A stretch of 30,149 nucleotides of DNA from an uncultured Flavobacteriales bacterium. GTDB lineage: Bacteria > Bacteroidota > Bacteroidia > Flavobacteriales_D > Crocinitomicaceae. Position 1 is the stretch's first letter; each line of letters begins with the position of its first letter. The position numbers and the translations under genes were made by a program. Below the pieces are notes generated by a model, which saw only the letters and a program-made list of their open reading frames with translations, had not been told where the DNA came from and did no database searches. Where the stretch lies: the NCBI GenBank assembly GCA_903879765.1, contig CAIRMS010000263.1:1-30149 (forward strand), in the 5' to 3' direction. Positions 9,401 through 18,400 of this stretch are shown in pieces.

Positions 9401-12400
9401 AACTAATTGTTGCTGCTGCAGTATTGCTTGAAGACCATGTTCCACCAGTTGTAGCCGTTGCAAGAACCACTGTTGATCCTTCACAAACTGCATTGGCACC
9501 CGTAATTGCTGCTACCGTTGGTAATGGGTAAACCACCAAGTTTGTATTGGCTGAAGTTGCCTGACATCCGTTAGCGTTTGTTACCTGAACAGAATAAGGC
9601 CCGTCTACATTCGCAACAATTGATTGCGATGTTTCACCTGAACTCCATAAATAAGCTGTTCCTGCGCTCGCTGTTAATGTAACATTTCCACCTTGGCAGA
9701 ATGTCGTTGCGCTACTTGCTGTAATTGTAGGAGTTGGCAATGCATTTACAGTTACTGTTACAGAAACTGATGTTGCAGAACATCCATCTGCGTTTGTAAC
9801 GGTTACGTTATATGTTCCTGATGTTGTAATTGTGTTGCTTTGTGTAAACGCGTTGTTCGTTGACCATAAGTATGCAACTCCTGTTGATGCAACCAATGTA
9901 ACGCTTCCTCCTTGACAGAATGTTGTTGGTCCGCTAGCAGTAATTGATGCTACTGGTAATGGATTAACTGTTACCATCATTGGAGATGAAACTGATGAAC
10001 ATCCGTTTGCGTTTGTCACCGTAACAACATAGTTTCCAGAAGTACTTACCACAATTGAAGCGGTTGTTGCACCATTACTCCAAGAGTAAGCTGTACCTGT
10101 ACTTGCTGTTAAAGTAACATTTCCACCTTGACAGAACGTTGTTGGTCCGTTAGCTGTAATTGCAGCTGTAGGTAATGAATTTACTGTAAAGTTTGTACTT
10201 ACAGCGCTTGTACATCCATTTGCATTCGTAAATGTATAAGTCAATAGTACAGTACCAGCACTTTCACCCGTTACTAATCCATTTCCTGGATTAATCGTTG
10301 CGACTGTGTTATCTGCACTTGTCCATGTTCCAGTTGCCGTTGTATTTGCAAGTGATGTTGTCGAACCTTGACAAACACTTGTTGCACCTGTATTTGCTGC
10401 CAACACTGGTAAAGGATTCACCGTTACTGTTGTGTTCGCAGAAGTTGCTTGACATAAGTTATTCGCTGTAATCGTCACACTGTAGTTTCCTGATGCAGAT
10501 GCTACGTAAGTATTTGCTGTTGCACCAACGATTGCTGTTCCATTCAATCTCCATTGGTAAACATATGTTGATCCTGATGGTGCGTTATCAGCAAGCAATG
10601 TAACATTTCCACCTTGACAGAATGTTGTGTTCCCAATTATTGCGATGGTTGCAGATGGAAGTGGACTCACTGTTACTGTTGTCGAAGCTGTATTAGAACA
10701 TCCATTTGAATTTGTGATGCTATATGCGATTGTTGCAGTTCCCGGTGTTACACCCGTAACTACCCCTGTTGCACTCACTGTCGCTACAGCTGTATTCGAA
10801 CTTGACCATGTCGGATTCAAGCTAGTAGTTCCTAAAACAGTTGTTGTTCCAACGCATAAAGCTGTTGATCCAAAGATTGCTGTTGTTGTTGGTAATGGAT
10901 TCACTATTATTGTTGTTGCAGTAGATGTTGCAGAACAACCGTTAGCATCAGTTACTGTTACTGTGTATGGTCCTGCTGCAGATACAACCAATGTTTGGTT
11001 ATTCGTAAAGTTGTTCCATTGGTAAGATAAGCCTGAGCCTACGTTTGCATTTAAAGTTACATTTCCACCTTGACAGAATGTTGTTGGTCCATTAGCTGTA
11101 ATTGTTGCTGTTGGCAGTGCATTAACTGTAACCGTTGTTGGAACAGAAACTGCAGAACATCCATTAGCATTCGTAATTGTTACTGTATAGTTTCCAGAAG
11201 CATTGACTGTGATCGAAGCAGTTGTTGCTCCGTTACTCCATTGGTAAGAAGTTGCTGTATTTGCAGTTAAGGTAACACTTCCTCCTTGACAGAAAGTTGT
11301 TGAACCACTTGCTGTAATCGTTGCTGTTGGAAGTGGATTAACCGTAAAGTTTGTTATTGTTGAACTTGAACAACCATTTGCATTTGTAAAGGTATAAGTC
11401 ATCACAGCTGAACCTGCAGTTACACCAGTTACCAATCCATTCGCTGAATTGATTGTTGCCACAGCGTTATTCGAACTAGACCATGTTCCTGCTGCAGTTG
11501 CATTTGACAATGCAGTTGTTGATCCAGCACAAATTGAAGTTGTTCCCGTACTCGCTGCCAAAGTTGGCAATGAGTTCACAGTAACAGTTGTTGCAGATGA
11601 AGTCGCTTGACATAATCCGTTTGCCGTAATTGTTACTGAATAGTTTCCGGATGCATTTGCAACATATGTATTCCCTGTTGCTCCAACGATTGCTGTTCCA
11701 TTCAAATTCCATATATAACTATATGTAGATCCTGATGGAGCATTTGCCGCAAGTAATGTAACCGAACCTCCTTGACAGAAAGTTGTGCTACCAATTGCTG
11801 CGATTGTTGCCGTTGGTAATGGGTTTACTACAACAGAAGAAGATGCTGTGTTTGAACATCCATTTGCATCAGTTATACTAAATGAAATAGTTGCTGTCCC
11901 AGAAGACACACCTGTTACAACTCCCGTTGCACTAACTGTTGCAATAGCAGGGTTAGCACTTGACCAAGTTGGATTCACACTTGTTGTAGCAAGATTAGTT
12001 GTTGTTCCAACACAAAGCGATGTGCTTCCTGTGATTGGAGCCGTTGTAGGTAATGGATTCACCGTTACTGTTGTAGCAGAAGACGTTACTGAACAACCAC
12101 CGGCATTAGTTACTATTACAGTGTATGGACCGCCAGCTGTAACATTTATACTTTGTGTTTGAGCTCCATTTGACCATAAATATGTTGCACCTGAATTAGC
12201 AGTTAATGTTACACTTCCTCCTTGACAGAAGGTAGTTGACCCAGCCGCAGTAATTGTTGCGCTTGTTCCAATATTGACATTAACACTTGCACTTACTGAT
12301 GACGTACAGCCACTAGCGTTTGTGACAGAATAGCTAATTGTTACATTTCCAACAGCTACACCAGTTACTACACCAGAAGCATTCACTGTCGCAACTGCCG

Positions 12401-15400
12401 TATTACTTGATGACCAAGTACCGCCAACAGTAGCTGAAGCTAATTGCGTTGTAAGACCTGTACAAACATTCGTTGCTCCAGTAATTGCTGCAACTGTAGG
12501 TAGTTCATTTACGGTTACCGCAATTGTGAAAGTGTTCCCCGCACAAGATAAAGAAGAAGGTGTAACAGTATAGTTAACCAACTGAGCTGTTGTGTAAAGG
12601 TTTACAAGCGATTGTGAAAAAGACGATTGTCCTGTGCTTTCAGCTTGTTCACCTAAAACAAATGAATTGTCAACCAAACTCCAAGTATACGTTGTTCCGG
12701 TTGGAATAAGATTCCCTGATCCGTTTATTGGAGTAGAAGTTATCGTTGTTCCTGAACATCCATTTAACGCATAATTTACGATAACTGGCACTGGATTTAC
12801 AGTAACTGTTACTGTAAATGGATTTCCATTACAACCTGTTAAGACTGGAGTAACTGTGTAAACAACTGTTTGTGCAACATTTGTTGAATTAGTTAAAGTT
12901 TGACTAATTGTATTCTGAGCTGTAGCTTCGTTCACATCACCCGAAACATTTGTATTGTTAACAACTGTCCAAATATATTGTGTTCCAGCTGGTACAATTT
13001 CACTGCCACCATTTGTCGGTGCAATTGTAAACGCATTACCCGAACATATTGTTTGTGTTTTATTTGCAATAACCGGTATTGGATTTACAGTAATAGTAAG
13101 AGAATAAGATGATCCTGTACATGATCCAGATGTTGGAGTAACTGTATAAACCACTGGTTGGTCAATATTTGTTGAATTCGACAACGTTTGTACGATATTG
13201 CTTTGGTTCGTCCCAATTGCTTCACCAGTAACATTCGCGTTATTAACAAAAGACCAAGAATAAGTGGTTCCAGTTGGAACGATGTTTCCAGAGCCGTTTG
13301 TCGGAGTAATCGTTAATGTACCTCCTGAACAAATTGATGCGGTTTGAGCAACAAAACTCGCTACTGGATTTACAAGAATAGAAACTGTAAAAGGAGTTCC
13401 TGTACAACTTCCACTTGTTGGAGTTACGGTATAAGTAACAGTAATAGCAGCATTAGTAGTATTTATTAAGTTATCGGAAATCGAAGTGGAATTTGAACCA
13501 GAAGTAGTTCCTGTTATTCCTGTAACTGTTGGCGCTAACCATGAATAAGTTGTTCCTACTGGAACAATGTTTCCAGAACCATTAGTAGGTGTCACAGTGA
13601 ATGTAGACCCAGAACAGATTGTTGCTGTCTGAGTTGTAATACTTGGCGTAGGATCCACATTGACTGTTAAGTTAAATGGTACACCGTTACAAGATAATGC
13701 TGACACATTCGTTTGAAACACCATGTCCCAACCAACTATTGATGGTCCATATTCACCTCCTGCGTAAGGATTGTTAACGTTAACGTTCAACCAACTAAAC
13801 AAAACAGAAGGTGTCGTTACTAAAAACGTATATACTTGACCTTGTGTTAAACTTATTCCATTGAATGCATAATTGTTCCATGTACTTCCCCATTGTGCAG
13901 GTAATGTTACGGAATTAGACCCCAACAAAGTTCCTGAAGTTCCTGCTCCTGCATATACACTTACAGTAACAGTAGAGACCGCAGTATTTCCTCTCGGATT
14001 TGCGTGGTTTAAGGAAATAGAAGTTAAAACTCCTGATATACCCGCAGTGAAGGTTTGATATTGTGATGTTGATCCAGCCTGATTAGCTGACGTTAAGTTG
14101 CTTTGATCCATTGTTGCAGCAGCAGCAGCAACTGGAGTTAATGTATACACAACAGGTTGCGTTGTATTTGAAGTATTTGTTAATGTAGCATTCCAAGTTG
14201 AAGCAGCTGTTGTATTTGCAGACTCTCCTGTTACGTTTGCATTATCCGCTACTGTCCAAGTAAATTGAGTTCCTGTTGGTACTGTAGTTCCTGTTGGTGT
14301 AACGCTCAACAAATTACCTGAACATACAGAAGCAGTTTGGTTTGCAAATACTGGAACAGGACTCACAGTTAACGTGAATGTTTTCGCTGCTCCAGAACAA
14401 ACTGGACCGTAAGCTAAAACTACTGCTAAAGACTGCGTACCAGCACAAGGAGATCCAAATACTGCATCTGTCGCATTAATTGTAACAGAAGTCTGTCCAA
14501 TCACCAATGCTTCTACTACAGCTTGTGATGTATTGGAATGACATGATCCATTTGTATAGTTACCATTAGAACCTGTAGGGTTACCATAACTTGCGTAGTT
14601 AACTGAGGTAAATACAGTACCCGTTGGAGCATTTAATATAATTGTACCATTTTCTGATGTTTCCCCAAACGTTGTTCCAGTTTCACCAAAACTCGGTGTC
14701 ACTGTTACAGTAGTTGAAATTGGTGCATTCGTTGTGTTCGTTGCGGCAAAGGCAGCAATATTTCCTGTTCCTGAAGCTGCAAGTCCTACTGCTGTATTTG
14801 AGCTAGACCAAGAATAAGTTGTTCCTGTCACTGCACCTGTAAAATTGGTTGCAGCAAAATTAGTTCCGGCACAAACCGTTTGATTCGCAGGTTGTGTGAC
14901 CGTTGGTGTTGGATTAACATTCAAAGATATTGTACCTGGCGTTCCAGAACAACCATTTAAAGTTGGCGTAACACTAATCGTAGATGTTTGAACACTTGAG
15001 CCAGTATTCGTAGCGGTGAAAGCAGCAATATTACCTGTTCCTGACGCTGCTAAACCGGTTGTTGTATTATTATTTGACCATGCGTATGTACTTCCTACTT
15101 GCGACCCAGTGAATGTAATCGCCGCAGTAGATGATCCATTACAAACGGTTTGATTCACGTTTGCATTCACACTTGGTGTTGGATTTACTGTTACTGTGAA
15201 GGTCATTGGCGAACCAGAACATGTCAAGCCACCTGATACGATTTCTGGAGTAACAGAAACAGTGGACACCACTTGGTTCACAGGGTCAATTACATAACCA
15301 CCAATTGATGGTGAAGCACTTGCTAAAGAAGTTCCACCTGAGAAAAAACCAACATGCTGTGAAGATGTCCAAACATATTGTGTATTTGCAGAAGTCCCAG

Positions 15401-18400
15401 TAAATGTGATTCCTGATTGCAAATTACCACCACAATAAGTGATGTTAGACTGTTGATTTGCTACCGGAATTGGTTGTACAGTGATTGTAAATGTTTTTAC
15501 CGTTCCAGCACATGAATTAGCACTTGGTGTTACAGTGATTGTTGCCACAATTGGACTTGTTGTTGTGTTAGTTGCTGTGAAAGAAGAAATATTTCCCGTT
15601 CCACTTGCAGCCAATCCAATTGCTGTTGAACTATTTGTCCATGCATATGATGTTCCTGTTACATTGAAAGTTGATGCAAAATTAACTGCTGTTGTTGCAG
15701 TACTCGCACACACTGTTTGATTAGCTACAGTATTAACCGTTGGTGTTGGATTCACAGTAACATCCACTTGATCCGTGCTAACACAACCACTTGGATTTGT
15801 TACTGTTAGTGTATATGTTGTTGTTACAGGTGCATTTGTGCTGTTACTTGCTACGAACGCCACATTGTTAGTTACTGCATTATTCCAAGTATAAGTGTCA
15901 CTTCCTGTAGCAGCTAATGTTACATTCGCTCCATTACATACAACTTGATCAACTCCAGCATTTGCAACTGGGAGAGGAGAAACTGTAAGTACAACATTAT
16001 TTACTGCGCTACATCCGTTTGATGTAATCGTGTAAACATACGTAACGTTGATTGGTGCGTTTGTTGTATTTGTCAAGGTCTCACTAACGTTTCCTGAACC
16101 TGTTGTTCCAGCTTGAGTAATTCCAACTACTGTTGCTCTAGACCAAGACATTGCTGTACTTCCACTTGATGCTACTGTTGCACTTGTTGCTGTATAAGCA
16201 AAAGTTGACCCACTACAAATTGCTGTTGGAGTCAATGTACTAGATAATGCCGGTGTTGGATTTACGATAATCGTTGCCGTTTGTGTTGATCCTGAACATC
16301 CGTTTGCAGTAGGCGTAACGGTAATTGTTCCGCTGATTGCTGCATTACCTGTGTTCGTTGTTGCAAACACTGGAACGCTTGTACTTCCGCTTGCCGCTAA
16401 TCCAATACTTGTATTTGAATTAGACCAAGCATATGTTGTAGAAGCAACTCCAAATGCACTTGCAAAAGTAATGGCTGTTGTTGAATTCGTTGCACAAAGT
16501 GTTTGACCGCTAATCGCATCGACAGTTGGTGTTGGCTTCACAGAAACAACAACGCTATTATTTGCACTACATCCATTTGATGTAATGGTATAAACATACG
16601 TTACATTTATTGGTGCGCTCGTTGTATTTGTCAAGGTCTCACTAACGTTTCCTGAACCTGTTGTTCCAGCTTGAGTGATTCCAACTTCTGTTGCTCTAGA
16701 CCAAGACATTGCTGTACTTCCTGATGCTGCTACTGTTGCACTTGTTGCAGTGTAGGCAAACGTTGTTCCGCTACAGATCGCTGCAGGACTTAATGAACTT
16801 GATAAAGCTGGAGTAGGACTAACAGTGATTGTTGCTGTAAAAGGAGATCCTTCACAACCTGATGCACTCACCGGAGTAATATTGTAAACAACTGTTGATT
16901 GTGAATTTCCTGAATTTGTAAACGCATCATCTGCGATTACACTGTTTGTTAAGCCCGATCCAGTTGCTGGTGAACCAGCAGAGGCAATAAGGGTTGTTGT
17001 TATGCTGTTAATGTTGTACGTAACAACTGGAGATGCAGATGTACTCGTTCCTAATGTTAAACCAGTAACGATGTCTGAACAAACTGTCGCCGTTTGATTC
17101 GCTACTACTGGTTTCTCTACCGTAACGGTGTAGGAACATGTAGAAGAATTTCCTTGAGCATCTGTTGCAGTCCAAGTAACAGTTGTTAAACCAAGGTTAA
17201 ATGCTTGAGTATTTAAGGTAGATACATTTGTTGCTACAGTAGCGCCAGTTAAGGCACAAGAAAGGGTTACCGAACAATCATCCGTAACAGTTGGATTCAG
17301 AGACGTGCCTGAAACAACATAGGCACACAAGTTATTATTAGCAGCAACAATTTGATTTGACGGACATGTTAATACAGGATCGGTTGTATCCCCAACCATG
17401 ATTGTATTTGACGCTACGGAATAACAAAGTTCACCACTTGTTAATGTTAAAATGGTTTTTCTTTGAAAGAATGTAGTTGCTGAAAGTGAAGGTGAATCAT
17501 ATGTAGAATTACTTGCTCCACTAATTGCACTATATCCACTATTTGCTTGCGAAGAAGCATACCACTGGTATGACAACGGCGCTCCTGTTCCTGTTCCAGA
17601 TGTTGCATTTGAAAAAGGAGATGGATCTAATGTCGTACATAAAATTTGAGATGCATTAATTAATCCAGCTGATGGATTTTGAATAACCGTTATGGTAATT
17701 GAAGGTGTATAACCACTAACAATCCCATTCGAACATGGAGTATTGGAGAAATTAACAACTGTTCTACGACGGTAATATGTCGTAGCCGATAAAATGGAAG
17801 GGTCATATGTTGATGCCGTTGCACCTGCAATGTCGATCCAAGTAGCATTGTCTAAACTGTATTGCCATTGATACGTGATGCTCGACGCCGTTCCGTTGCC
17901 TGAACCTTGGGTTCCATCAACTGCACTTGCAATGGTTAATGGATCCGTTCCAGCACAAATCGTTTGCGCATTTGTAAGTCCCCCTGCTGTTGGATTTGCT
18001 GATTGAACCACCAAGTTAAATGAGTAGCTAACATTTACAATGGAGAAATTGCTAATATTCACTGCTTGAGCAGTATAATTCACAACATAATTTCCGGGAC
18101 TAACCGCTGATCCACTTGAAGGACCTCCACCTTGTGAAATAGAAGGAGCGCCACAGGTTCCAACTGTTGTTGCTGTTGGAGCAACCCATGAAACCACTTC
18201 ACTACCATTACCATCACAATCGGTAAAATAAATTGTTGAACCTTGTGCAGGTACAGCGCCACTATTCGCAGGAAAAGTAATGTTACATTGAGACCAAACA
18301 TTCGTTGCAGTGATCAAGATAAAGGACAAAACTCCTAGTGTTTTCAAAAACAGATTTGAATGTTTCATTGGTTTTGAGATTGATTGTGCAATAGAATTTC

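Noticed and set aside
10627..12162. Plus-strand open frames of 132 and 125 codons at 10627-11025 and 11785-12162
   Set aside because: They lie antisense within the adhesin repeat array, recur at the repeat period of 1158 nt and have Val/Pro-rich compositions expected from reading Asn/Thr/Gly-rich coding DNA backwards. They are shadows of the repeat, not genes.
8130..12235. Regularly recurring word CCTTGACAGAA resembling a CRISPR-like direct repeat
   Set aside because: Spacing is about 230 nt or a multiple, the intervals are homologous to each other, and the word encodes FCQG of a protein module. It is a coding repeat.
14113..14130. GCT trinucleotide run as a phase-variable microsatellite
   Set aside because: Only about four GCT units in a row, and changes in steps of three would not shift the frame, so it cannot act as an on/off switch.
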